Positions 32,380 to 39,916 of a stretch of 64,000 nt of DNA are shown here, piece after piece (position 1 is the stretch's first letter; each line of letters opens with the position of its first letter). Position numbers and translations under genes: made by a program. The DNA comes from an uncultured Clostridia bacterium (lineage in GTDB: Bacteria > Bacillota > Clostridia > Christensenellales > QALW01), in assembly GCA_934465535.1 (NCBI GenBank), contig CAKSKV010000001.1, positions 226,286 through 290,285 of the forward strand. Direction: 5' to 3'. Under the pieces are notes generated by a model. It saw only the letters and a list, made by a program, of their open reading frames with translations. It had not been told where the DNA came from and ran no database searches.

Positions 32380-34455
32380 TTATTGCACGACGCGGGGAAC
32401 GGAAATATATTCCTCGGCGGCCTCCGGTGCGCAGGCGAGCAGCTGCTTGCGGCTGACGGACGGCATGACGGCGATATCCGGGCGCATAACATTATCAAGC
32501 GGTGCTATATGTTCGGTTTCCTTATTTCCTGCCGGAGCATCGCGGAGTTCGGAGGCAAAGGCGGCGGTTTCCTCAAGGGCGGCGGCGAGAGCGGCCTTTT
32601 TTTCGTCGGGAAGCTCAAGCTTGGAAAGTGCCGCGATATGCTCGATGTTTATCTCCGGGCGCACGGCCGATTTATCGGCGCTGTTTTGAGCACTGTTTGC
32701 TTCCGTGCAGAGAGATAGCTCTGCGAGCTGTTTGGGATCGACAAAGGAGGGGGCCTCTGTCATGGGACAGGAGGCATCCTTTAATTTCGGAAAGGCTATG
32801 ACATCACGCAGGGAAGAAGCGCCGCACAGCAGCATGGTAAGACGGTCAAGTCCGAAGGCGAAGCCGCCGTGCGGAGGCGCGCCGTAATTGAAGGCATCTA
32901 CGAAAAAACCGAAACGGCGGCGTATTTCCGCCTCGGTGAAGCCCAAGGCTTCAAAAACGGTTTGCTGAATATCGCGGCGGTGGATGCGCATGCTGCCGCT
33001 TCCCAGCTCCGTGCCGTTGAGCACGACATCAAAGGCCTGAGAGCGGACAAGCTCGGGGCGGGTCTTGAGGTATTGAAGATCCTGCGGATAGGGCATGGTA
33101 AAGGGGTGGTGCATGGCGATATAGCGCTGCTCTGTCTGGGAGTATTCAAACATGGGAAAATCGGTTACAAATAAAAATCGGTAATCGTTTTCTTCGGCAA
33201 GACCCTGAAGCCGTGCGATATCAAGGCGCAGACGGCCAAGAACGCTGCGCACGACCGGGAGGGTATCCGCACAGAAGATAATAAGATCGTCGGGCTGTGC
33301 GGATACGGCATCAAGCAATGAATGCATATGTTCTTTTGTAAAATACTTTGTCAATATTGAGCCGGGCTGACCGTCGGGACGGATATTGATCCATGCCATG
33401 CCTTTGGCTCCGTAAGATATGGCCTTTTGTGTAAGCTCATCTATGGTGCTGCGTGAAAACAGCGCTCCTTTTTTTATGCATATGGCGCGTACGCGGCCGC
33501 CGCTTTTGCAGACATTTTCAAACACGGAAAAAGAGCTGCTGCCGGCGATATCTGTTACATCGATTATCGGCAGAGCAAAGCGTATATCCGGCTTATCGGT
33601 GCCGTATGTGTCCATTGCCTGCTGCCATGTCATGCGCACAAACGGCTTGGGGGCAAAGCCCATGACCTTTGAAAAAATGTATGTGAACATTGTTTCGAGG
33701 TGAATAAGGATATCCTCCTGCTCTACAAAGGACATTTCCATATCCACCTGTGTGAATTCGGGCTGCCGGTCGGCGCGGAGATCCTCATCGCGGAAGCAGC
33801 GGGCTATTTGATAGTAACGGTCTATGCCGCCTATCATAAGCAGCTGCTTGAAAAGCTGCGGAGACTGGGGGAGGGCGTAAAAGCTGCCGGGGTGTACCCG
33901 CGAAGGCACCAGATAATCGCGGGCACCCTCCGGTGTGCTTTTTGTAAGCATGGGAGTTTCAACCTCGATAAAACCTTCGTTTTGAAGATAGCTTTGGGCG
34001 GCAAAGGAGATGCTTTGGCGCATGCGGAGATTTTTAAGCATGGAGGGGCGCCGAAGGTCAAGAAACCGATATTTAAGGCGCAGCTCATCCCGCACGCTGC
34101 TGCGATCATCTATGCTGATGGGCAAGGTCATTGCAGGGGAGAGCAGCTCAAGCGTATCTGCGGCAAGCTCGATTTCTCCTGTTTCCACTGACGGGTTGTA
34201 GGTTTCCGCGCTGCGCAGCCGTATAAGACCCCGTACGGTTATGACGCTTTCGTTTTTTATATGCTCTGCAAGCGCAAACTGTTCGGGGGGAAGCAATGCG
34301 GCATCGCACACCACCTGCAGCACGCCTTCGCGGTCGCGCAGGTCCAGGAAAATCACGCCGCCCATATCGCGCTTGCTTTGCACCCAGCCCTGAGCGGTGA
34401 TGTTGAGATCTACATCTTTGCGGCGCAGCCGGCCGCAGTAACAGCTTCGTTTCAT
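32380..34455 (-). CDS. aspS-gatC: Aspartyl-tRNA synthetase fused to GatC
   Basis: A 691-residue protein. Residues 1-~590 are a bacterial-type AspRS: OB-fold anticodon domain (AQGWVQSKRDMGGVIFLDLR), class II motif 2 (FRDEDLRADRQPEFTQVD), the GAD insertion and motif 3 (GFAFGLDRLTMLL). After a ~20-residue Ala/Ser/Asn linker, residues ~597-691 are GatC (IEHIAALSKLEL, then a DNVMRPD segment). No separate gatC is seen beside gatA-gatB. The residue that is Leu in discriminating and His in non-discriminating bacterial AspRS (KRDMGG, residue 31) is Met, so tRNA discrimination cannot be decided from it. Fusion to GatC argues for handing Asp-tRNA(Asn) to GatCAB. Governed by the T-box upstream. Confidence 0.93.
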   Translation of the reverse strand: MKRSCYCGRLRRKDVDLNITAQGWVQSKRDMGGVIFLDLRDREGVLQVVCDAALLPPEQFALAEHIKNESVITVRGLIRLRSAETYNPSVETGEIELAADTLELLSPAMTLPISIDDRSSVRDELRLKYRFLDLRRPSMLKNLRMRQSISFAAQSYLQNEGFIEVETPMLTKSTPEGARDYLVPSRVHPGSFYALPQSPQLFKQLLMIGGIDRYYQIARCFRDEDLRADRQPEFTQVDMEMSFVEQEDILIHLETMFTYIFSKVMGFAPKPFVRMTWQQAMDTYGTDKPDIRFALPIIDVTDIAGSSSFSVFENVCKSGGRVRAICIKKGALFSRSTIDELTQKAISYGAKGMAWINIRPDGQPGSILTKYFTKEHMHSLLDAVSAQPDDLIIFCADTLPVVRSVLGRLRLDIARLQGLAEENDYRFLFVTDFPMFEYSQTEQRYIAMHHPFTMPYPQDLQYLKTRPELVRSQAFDVVLNGTELGSGSMRIHRRDIQQTVFEALGFTEAEIRRRFGFFVDAFNYGAPPHGGFAFGLDRLTMLLCGASSLRDVIAFPKLKDASCPMTEAPSFVDPKQLAELSLCTEANSAQNSADKSAVRPEINIEHIAALSKLELPDEKKAALAAALEETAAFASELRDAPAGNKETEHIAPLDNVMRPDIAVMPSVSRKQLLACAPEAAEEYISVPRVVQ

Positions 34456-34504
34456 TTTTGCATCCGTCCTTTTATGAAATTTCGGTGCCGCTTGCGCAGA
34501 ATGT

Positions 34505-34790
34505 AAAAAAGGCGCAGGTTCAGCGCGCGTGGATACCGCGTGTATGGGACGAGAATGAATCTCGCGGTACCACCCAAATGAACCGTACGCCTTTGTACAG
34601 AACTCCTCTAAAGCACCAATATGCTCTTTGCTGTAACGGGCTACCCGTCCGAGCCTACTTGCCGTAAAATAGGGCTTTGGGTCGGCAGCTCCGGGATGTT
34701 CGTCGGCTTTCCGGCATCACCGCACTTGCACCTGCTGCGGCTCTCTGAGGATGCGTTATGAAAGCTTAATCTTCCCTTCATGGCCTTTTA
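34505..34790 (-). promoter_or_regulatory. T-box riboswitch leader of aspS-gatC (Asn/Glu two-codon type)
   Basis: On the minus strand the leader shows stem I with the AGAGAGCC...GGTGCAAG distal element, the antiterminator T-box GGGTGGTACCGCG (34563-34575) and an intrinsic terminator. The terminator's arms are 34579-34591 and 34511-34522, followed by TTTTTT (34505-34510). The lower stem GGGA/TCCC closes a specifier loop with GAAC (34698-34701), which reads GAA (Glu) or, shifted one base, AAC (Asn) followed by A. This matches the two-codon T-box described for the transamidation operon of Clostridium acetobutylicum. Uncharged tRNA(Asn) or tRNA(Glu) should favour readthrough. Confidence 0.9.
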
Positions 34791-34798
34791 TTATTTTT

Positions 34799-34828
34799 AT
34801 AATATATCCAAATCGGAAATGTTGTCAA
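34799..34828 (-). promoter_or_regulatory. Promoter of the T-box leader
   Basis: TTGACA, 18-bp spacer, TATTAT on the minus strand, just upstream of stem I. The following 250 bases up to the HAD gene (34829-35075) hold nothing else I can support. Confidence 0.8.
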
Positions 34829-35075
34829 ATGCTTTTTTATTGCGCACACAAAAGCAGACGGACGATTTTTGCAAAAACCGCTTTTTTCAAGCTGCGGGGA
34901 TTGCTTGATGAAAGGAATATAAAAGCATTGCGGGCTTATGCGGCATGCACGGCGGAGACGGGCTTGCGTTTTTTAAAAAGATGTGAGAAAATATACAAAA
35001 GTGCAAGTAAGGCTTTTGCGGACGGAGACCGTAAGGGACGAAAGCCGGGAAACAATGCGGCAAGAGGAATTATTT

Positions 35076-35726
35076 ATGAGATGGAACTGCGTGGTATGGG
35101 ATTGGAACGGTACCCTTTTTGATGATGTTGACATATGTATTTACAGCATAAACGAGCTTTTGGCAAGACACGGACTGAAGAGATTGGATGCGGAAAAATA
35201 CAGAGAGATATTCGGTTTTCCGGTTGAAGATTATTATAAAAGGGCGGGCTTTGATTTTTCGCTTATTCCCTTTGATGAACTGGCAAAGGAGTATATGGAG
35301 ATATATCAGCCGTTAAGTGATTCGTGCCGGTTAAGAAAAGGAGCCCAGGAAACGGTGGATGCCTTGAAAAATGAGGGGATAGAAAGCGTGATACTTTCCG
35401 CTTCCAGAACCGATTATCTTTTGCGGCAGATGAGAAACACCGGAATCAGGGGGATATCGGCGGTGTACGGAACGGATGATATACTGGCCGGAGGCAAGGC
35501 GGGGCTTGCACAGCGGCTCAGGAGGGACCGGCCTGACGGGAATTTCCTTTTTATAGGGGATACGCCGCATGATGCGGAGGCGGCAGAGGCGGCGGGAGCC
35601 GATTGCATATTGCTTGCGGGGGGGCATAAGCAGGCAGAGCAGTTGAAAAGGTATGCGCCGGTGCTTTCGGAAATTTGCAGTATTCCGGGATGGATACAGT
35701 CAAAAAATGATACGAGCGGGAATTAG
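35076..35726 (+). CDS. HAD-family hydrolase (phosphoglycolate phosphatase-like)
   Basis: A 216-residue HAD superfamily phosphatase. It starts at the ATG at 35076 (AGAGGA upstream), which places the catalytic DxD-type motif at the N-terminus as VVWDWNGTLFDD (nucleophile Asp in W-D-W-N-G-T). Motif II is VILSAS and motif III/IV is FIGDTPHDAEAAEAAGADCI. A helical cap of class C1 lies between. The D-W-N-G variant in place of D-x-D-G is common in the Bacillota Gph-like group. Divergent from the amidotransferase operon; substrate unknown, most likely a small phosphate ester. Confidence 0.86.
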   Translation: MRWNCVVWDWNGTLFDDVDICIYSINELLARHGLKRLDAEKYREIFGFPVEDYYKRAGFDFSLIPFDELAKEYMEIYQPLSDSCRLRKGAQETVDALKNEGIESVILSASRTDYLLRQMRNTGIRGISAVYGTDDILAGGKAGLAQRLRRDRPDGNFLFIGDTPHDAEAAEAAGADCILLAGGHKQAEQLKRYAPVLSEICSIPGWIQSKNDTSGN

Positions 35727-35791
35727 GATGCCGTATTTGCGGCGATTTGGGGGGCGAATTGAAATAAAAACGGAATTTTGTGAAATTTAAC

Positions 35792-35820
35792 TTGCATTTT
35801 TCGCGTTATAAGGGTAAAAT
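35792..35820 (+). promoter_or_regulatory. Promoter for the RpiR-family regulator
   Basis: TTGCAT, 17-bp spacer, TAAAAT, about 80 bases ahead of the start codon. Confidence 0.6.
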
Positions 35821-35898
35821 TATAGCATTAAATCCGGGAATGCCGCATATACGGCGCCCGGGCGACGGGAAAGGAAGCCTTGAGGGCGTGTGTTGACC

Positions 35899-36756
35899 AT
35901 GGAGAGAACTGAGCTTACTGCAAAAATCGAAGAAAAATATAAAAAGATGAGCAAGGGGCATAAGCGCATTGCCGATTATATACGCCAAAATTATGATAAA
36001 GCTGCGTTTATGACGGCAAACAAGCTGGGCGGAAAGGTAGGAGTGAGCGAATCAACGGTGGTGCGCTTTGCCGACAGCCTGGGCTATGACGGATATCCGC
36101 AGCTTCAAAGAGCCATGCAGGATGTTATACGCAACCGCCTTACCACGGTGCAGCTTATAGAGATGACGGGAGAGCTGAAGGAGAACGAGGTGCTCGCAAA
36201 GGTGCTAAAGGGCGATGTGGACAATATACGGGCTACCTTGAGCGAGATCGATCCGGCGGTTTTTGACAGCGTTGTTTCTACGATTCTGGGGGCGGATAAG
36301 GTGTATGTTATGGGCGTGCGCTCGGCTGCTCCGCTTTCACAGTTTATGGGATATTATCTTGATTTTATGATGCGTAATGTAAGAACGGTTGCTTCCGGAA
36401 TAGGCGATGTATTTGAAAGAATGATACATATAACCGAAAAGGATGTGTTTATAGGCATAAGCTTTCCCAGATATTCAAACCGCACGATAGAGTGCATGCG
36501 CTTTGCCGCTTCTAAGGGAGCAAAGTGCATAGCCATAACGGACAGCGAGGTTTCGCCTCTGTGTGAGCACAGCGACCTTACGCTTTGCGCAAAGAGCAAC
36601 ATGACAAGCTTTGTGGATTCGCTGGTGGCGCCGTTTTCCGTTGTTAATGCCCTTATTGTGGCCATAGGCATGAAAAAGCGCGAGCAGATAAGCGCGAATT
36701 TTGAAGAGCTTGAAAAAATATGGATAGAGCATAATGTATATGCAAGCGGAAAATAG
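35899..36756 (+). CDS. MurR/RpiR family transcriptional regulator
   Basis: A 285-residue sugar-phosphate-responsive regulator. The N-terminal HTH_6 domain (MSKGHKRIADYI, KVGVSESTVVRFADSLGYDGYPQLQ) is followed by a SIS domain (~125-260: ADKVYVMGVRSAAPLSQFMGYYL, FIGISFPRYSNRTIECM, CIAITDSEVSPL). The ATG at 35899 is preferred to a GTG at 35890 because GAGGG is well spaced only for the former. Such regulators bind hexosamine or pentose phosphates, but no sugar genes adjoin it, so its regulon is elsewhere or it controls the downstream flavoprotein gene, 73 bases away. Confidence 0.88.
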   Translation: MERTELTAKIEEKYKKMSKGHKRIADYIRQNYDKAAFMTANKLGGKVGVSESTVVRFADSLGYDGYPQLQRAMQDVIRNRLTTVQLIEMTGELKENEVLAKVLKGDVDNIRATLSEIDPAVFDSVVSTILGADKVYVMGVRSAAPLSQFMGYYLDFMMRNVRTVASGIGDVFERMIHITEKDVFIGISFPRYSNRTIECMRFAASKGAKCIAITDSEVSPLCEHSDLTLCAKSNMTSFVDSLVAPFSVVNALIVAIGMKKREQISANFEELEKIWIEHNVYASGK

Positions 36757-36829
36757 GAAGCACGGCGGGCGAATGCGCCAAAAGAAAAGCGGATTTGCCG
36801 ATGATTCAAAACAACATGGCGGAGTATAA

Positions 36830-38065
36830 ATGAAGATAGCGGTAGTGGGCGGCGGTGCTGCGGGAATGATGGCGGCTATACAGGCCTCCGGCGAGGATGT
36901 GGTGCTGCTTGAAAAAAATGAAAAGCTGGGTAAAAAGCTGTATATAACCGGCAAGGGCAGATGCAATGTTACAAATGCGTGCAGTGAGCAGCAGCTGCTT
37001 GAAAATATTCCGCGCAATGCGCGTTTTATGTACAGTGCTTTTAATACGCTTTCTTCGCAGGAGCTGTGCGCTATGGTGGAAGGGTTGGGAACGCCGCTTA
37101 AGACAGAGCGCGGCGGCAGAGTGTTTCCGGTGAGCGATCATTCAAGCGATGTAATTAAGGCCTTTGCAAAAGGGCTTACACAGTGCGGAGTGAAGGTGAA
37201 GCTGAACACTGCAGTTACGGATATTGCAGTGAAGGACGGAAAGATATGCGGAGTGCAGACCGGCGGCGGCTTTATTGAATGCGACCGCGTGATTCTGGCA
37301 TGCGGGGGATGTTCTTATCCGCAGACGGGCTCTGACGGGGGCGGGTTTGCATTGGCGCGCCGGCTTGGACATACGGTGACACCGTTATATCCGGCTCTCG
37401 TACCGATAAATACCGATGACGATTATTTGCGGGAGCTTCAGGGGCTTTCGTTAAAAAATGTTACATTTAACGCTTATGACGGAAAAAAGAAGCTGTTTTC
37501 ACAGCAGGGAGAGCTGCTTTTCACGCATTTCGGAATATCCGGGCCGCTGGTGCTTACATACAGCAGCGTTATGGCGGGCAGGGATATATCAAAGGCGGAA
37601 ACATATATAGATCTGAAGCCTGCCCTTACACAGCAGCAGCTGGATAACAGACTGATACGGGATTTTGTATCTTCGGGGGGAAAAAGCCTTAAGAATGCCG
37701 TTGCCGGGCTGGTGCCTGCCTGTATGCGCTCGGTGCTGCTTCGTGCGGCGGGGGCGGACGGAGATAAGCGGGCGGATCAGCTTTCCAGAGAGGAACGGGC
37801 CGGCATTGTAAAGGCGCTGAAGTTTTTTCCGGTACACCCGGTATCGCTGCGCGGCTTTTCCGAGGCGGTAATTACAAGGGGCGGAATAAATATAAAAGAG
37901 GTGAATCCTTCCACAATGGAGTCTCGATTGGTGGAGGGACTGTATTTTGCCGGGGAAATGCTGGATGTGGACGCGTTTACGGGCGGATACAATTTGCAGA
38001 TAGCGTTTTCCAGCGGTGCGCTGGCGGGACTGAGCGCGTCGGGCGGCGGCAGCCTGAAAGGATGA
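36830..38065 (+). CDS. HI0933/BaiN-family flavoprotein oxidoreductase
   Basis: A 411-residue FAD-binding protein. The N-terminal dinucleotide motif is VVGGGAAGMMAAIQ, with LLEKNEKLGKKLYITGKGRCNVTN following as the family signature. There is a central inserted domain, and the C-terminus has INIKEVNPSTMESRLVEGLYFAGEMLDVD and GGYNLQIAFSSG. The family includes BaiN, a bile-acid pathway reductase in gut clostridia, but most members are uncharacterised and no bai genes are present here. The stop overlaps an in-frame ATG for the next gene. It heads a probable unit with hutP, cmk, plsC and ispH-rpsA. Confidence 0.88.
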   Translation: MKIAVVGGGAAGMMAAIQASGEDVVLLEKNEKLGKKLYITGKGRCNVTNACSEQQLLENIPRNARFMYSAFNTLSSQELCAMVEGLGTPLKTERGGRVFPVSDHSSDVIKAFAKGLTQCGVKVKLNTAVTDIAVKDGKICGVQTGGGFIECDRVILACGGCSYPQTGSDGGGFALARRLGHTVTPLYPALVPINTDDDYLRELQGLSLKNVTFNAYDGKKKLFSQQGELLFTHFGISGPLVLTYSSVMAGRDISKAETYIDLKPALTQQQLDNRLIRDFVSSGGKSLKNAVAGLVPACMRSVLLRAAGADGDKRADQLSREERAGIVKALKFFPVHPVSLRGFSEAVITRGGINIKEVNPSTMESRLVEGLYFAGEMLDVDAFTGGYNLQIAFSSGALAGLSASGGGSLKG

Positions 38066-38103
38066 ATCGTGATACGGATGAAAGAATCCGGAGGGAGAAG
38101 AAA

Positions 38104-38517
38104 ATGACGAACACGGGCAGCAAGGAAATTGCCAAGGCGGCCGTGCTGATGAGCATGACGAATGACCGCGAGGATGAAAAAGAACTGAAGCAGAGGCTGG
38201 TGCAGCAGGAAATAGTGTCGGCGGCCGTAGATTGCGGGGGAGAATTTATTCCTTCAATGAGCAAGTTTGTTGAACGGGCGGTGGTTGCCGCGAAAAGAGA
38301 GGGAATAATCAACGACAGCCATTTGCAGGAGGGGGCTGTTGCCGGGGCAGCACATGAAGCGCTGACGCAGATAAGCTCGAAGGCACTGGGACTCTCGGTG
38401 GGAGGAAAGATCGGAATAGCGCGCAAGGGGGATCATGTGGCGGTGGCCGTATATTTTGCAATAGGGCTGCTGCATCTTAACGATATAGCCGTAGGGCTGG
38501 GGCACAGGGCAATATAA
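38104..38517 (+). CDS. hutP: HutP-family RNA-binding antiterminator homologue
   Basis: A 137-residue protein that matches HutP of B. subtilis over its whole length, most clearly in the C-terminal block HVAVAVYFAIGLLHLN, then GLGHRAI (His near the C-terminus). HutP, with histidine and Mg2+, binds UAG-repeat RNA and lets transcription pass a terminator ahead of histidine-use genes. The ATG at 38104 is chosen over 38062 because GGAGGGAG lies directly upstream. No hut genes lie in the window, so the target here is unknown. It sits between the flavoprotein and cmk. Confidence 0.85.
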   Translation: MTNTGSKEIAKAAVLMSMTNDREDEKELKQRLVQQEIVSAAVDCGGEFIPSMSKFVERAVVAAKREGIINDSHLQEGAVAGAAHEALTQISSKALGLSVGGKIGIARKGDHVAVAVYFAIGLLHLNDIAVGLGHRAI

Positions 38518-38607
38518 AGGCTGCGGCGTCTGTACGGGCGCATACGGCGGCTGAAAGCATGAAACAGGTGCGGTTTTGCTGCAAAAATTACTTCGGCGAG
38601 GAAAAGT

Positions 38608-39282
38608 ATGTCGGGAAGAAGGATATATCATATAGCAATTGACGGACCGTCCGGTGCCGGAAAAAGTACGGTGGCAAGAAATGTGGCGAAGAAACTGGGG
38701 ATAGCATATCTTGACACGGGAGCGATGTACCGTGCGGTTGGACTGTACATGCGGGAAAACGGAGTGGAAATGAAGGAAAGCTGCGTTTGCGCGGCGCTGC
38801 CGGGATGTAAAATCGAGGTGGACTACGACGGAGACGGAAGCCAGCATACACTTCTTAACGGAAGAGATGTGAGCGAAGATATACGCCGGCACTGCGTCTC
38901 GCAGCTTGCTTCCGCCGTTTCGGCGTTTCCGTGCGTAAGAGAGCATCTTGTGACGCTTCAGAGAGATATTGCAAAAAAACGAAGCTTTGTACTGGACGGC
39001 AGAGATATATGCAAGTATGTTTTGCCGCGGGCGGAATATAAGTTTTTTCTTACGGCGTCGGCACAGGAGCGCGCACGCAGGAGGTGCGAGGAACTGAAAG
39101 CAAAGGGGGAGACCGTAGAGCCGGAACGCGTGTTTAAGGATATCGTTGACAGGGATTATGCGGATTCCCACCGTGCGGTTGCGCCGCTTGAACGGGCCGA
39201 GGATGCGGTGGTTATTGACAGTACGGAAATGAGCATAGAAGCGGTGACGGAAAAAATTCTTGCGGCTGTGACGGAGGAATAA
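38608..39282 (+). CDS. cmk: Cytidylate kinase
   Basis: Phosphorylates CMP and dCMP. The 224 residues have the P-loop IDGPSGAGKSTVA, the CMP-binding YLDTGAMYRAV, DGRDICKYVLP and the lid arginines (RARRRCEELKAKG). GAGGAAAAG precedes the ATG. It is followed five bases later by plsC and then by ispH-rpsA, an order common in Clostridia. Length is normal for the bacterial enzyme. Confidence 0.95.
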   Translation: MSGRRIYHIAIDGPSGAGKSTVARNVAKKLGIAYLDTGAMYRAVGLYMRENGVEMKESCVCAALPGCKIEVDYDGDGSQHTLLNGRDVSEDIRRHCVSQLASAVSAFPCVREHLVTLQRDIAKKRSFVLDGRDICKYVLPRAEYKFFLTASAQERARRRCEELKAKGETVEPERVFKDIVDRDYADSHRAVAPLERAEDAVVIDSTEMSIEAVTEKILAAVTEE

Positions 39283-39287
39283 TAACA

Positions 39288-39899
39288 TTGTTTTACGATT
39301 GCATAAGAGCAGTGCTGAAGGTATTGGCCTTTGTGCTGATGCCGGTAAGAGTATACGGGAGGGAAAACCTTGACCGTGAGGGAGCGTATATTCTTGCGTG
39401 CAATCATCAATCGTATATGGATGTTCCGTGTCTGATAATTGCGGATAAAAGAAGGATACGCTTTATGGCGCGATCCTCCTTTTACAGATTTCGATTTGTA
39501 AAATGGCTTTTCGGAAAGATGGGAGCGTTTCCCGTAAATGTTCGTACCGGCGATGTGGATGCCATGCGCAATGCACTTAAGGTGCTTAGGGCAAAAGAGG
39601 TCTTGGGAATATTTCCGCAGGGACGCAGAGTGAAGGAAACACCGTATCCTAAAAAGGAAGATATGCTTGGAGGAGTGGGCTTTTTAGCGGCAAAGTCCGG
39701 CACGGCGATAGTGCCGTGTGTTTTTGAGCGCAGGCCGCTGATATTCCGGATAAACAGACTTCACATAGGAAAGGCGATAGAGGTGCCCAACGGGGGGACA
39801 ATATCGGAAAAAACAGAGAAGATTAACGGCATGCTCTTTGATGCAATGATTTCACTGTTTCCGGATGGACCCGAAACGAGTGATAAACTTAAAAACTGA
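39288..39899 (+). CDS. plsC: 1-acyl-sn-glycerol-3-phosphate acyltransferase
   Basis: Makes phosphatidic acid by acylating lysophosphatidate at the membrane. The 203-residue protein carries the acyltransferase block I NHQSYMD (H-x4-D), block II around RRIRFMARSSFYRF, block III GIFPQGRR (usually FPEGTR; Glu replaced by Gln) and block IV IVPCVFE. The start is TTG at 39288 with GGAGGA about nine bases upstream. An N-terminal hydrophobic segment provides membrane association. Located between cmk and ispH-rpsA. Confidence 0.92.
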   Translation: MFYDCIRAVLKVLAFVLMPVRVYGRENLDREGAYILACNHQSYMDVPCLIIADKRRIRFMARSSFYRFRFVKWLFGKMGAFPVNVRTGDVDAMRNALKVLRAKEVLGIFPQGRRVKETPYPKKEDMLGGVGFLAAKSGTAIVPCVFERRPLIFRINRLHIGKAIEVPNGGTISEKTEKINGMLFDAMISLFPDGPETSDKLKN

Positions 39900-39916
39900 C
39901 AAAAGGACTAACGCAT

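Noticed and set aside
34695..34701. ATC (Ile) as the T-box specifier
   Set aside because: It would overlap the closing TCCC/GGGA helix and be followed by C rather than the usual purine; it does not match the operon's function.
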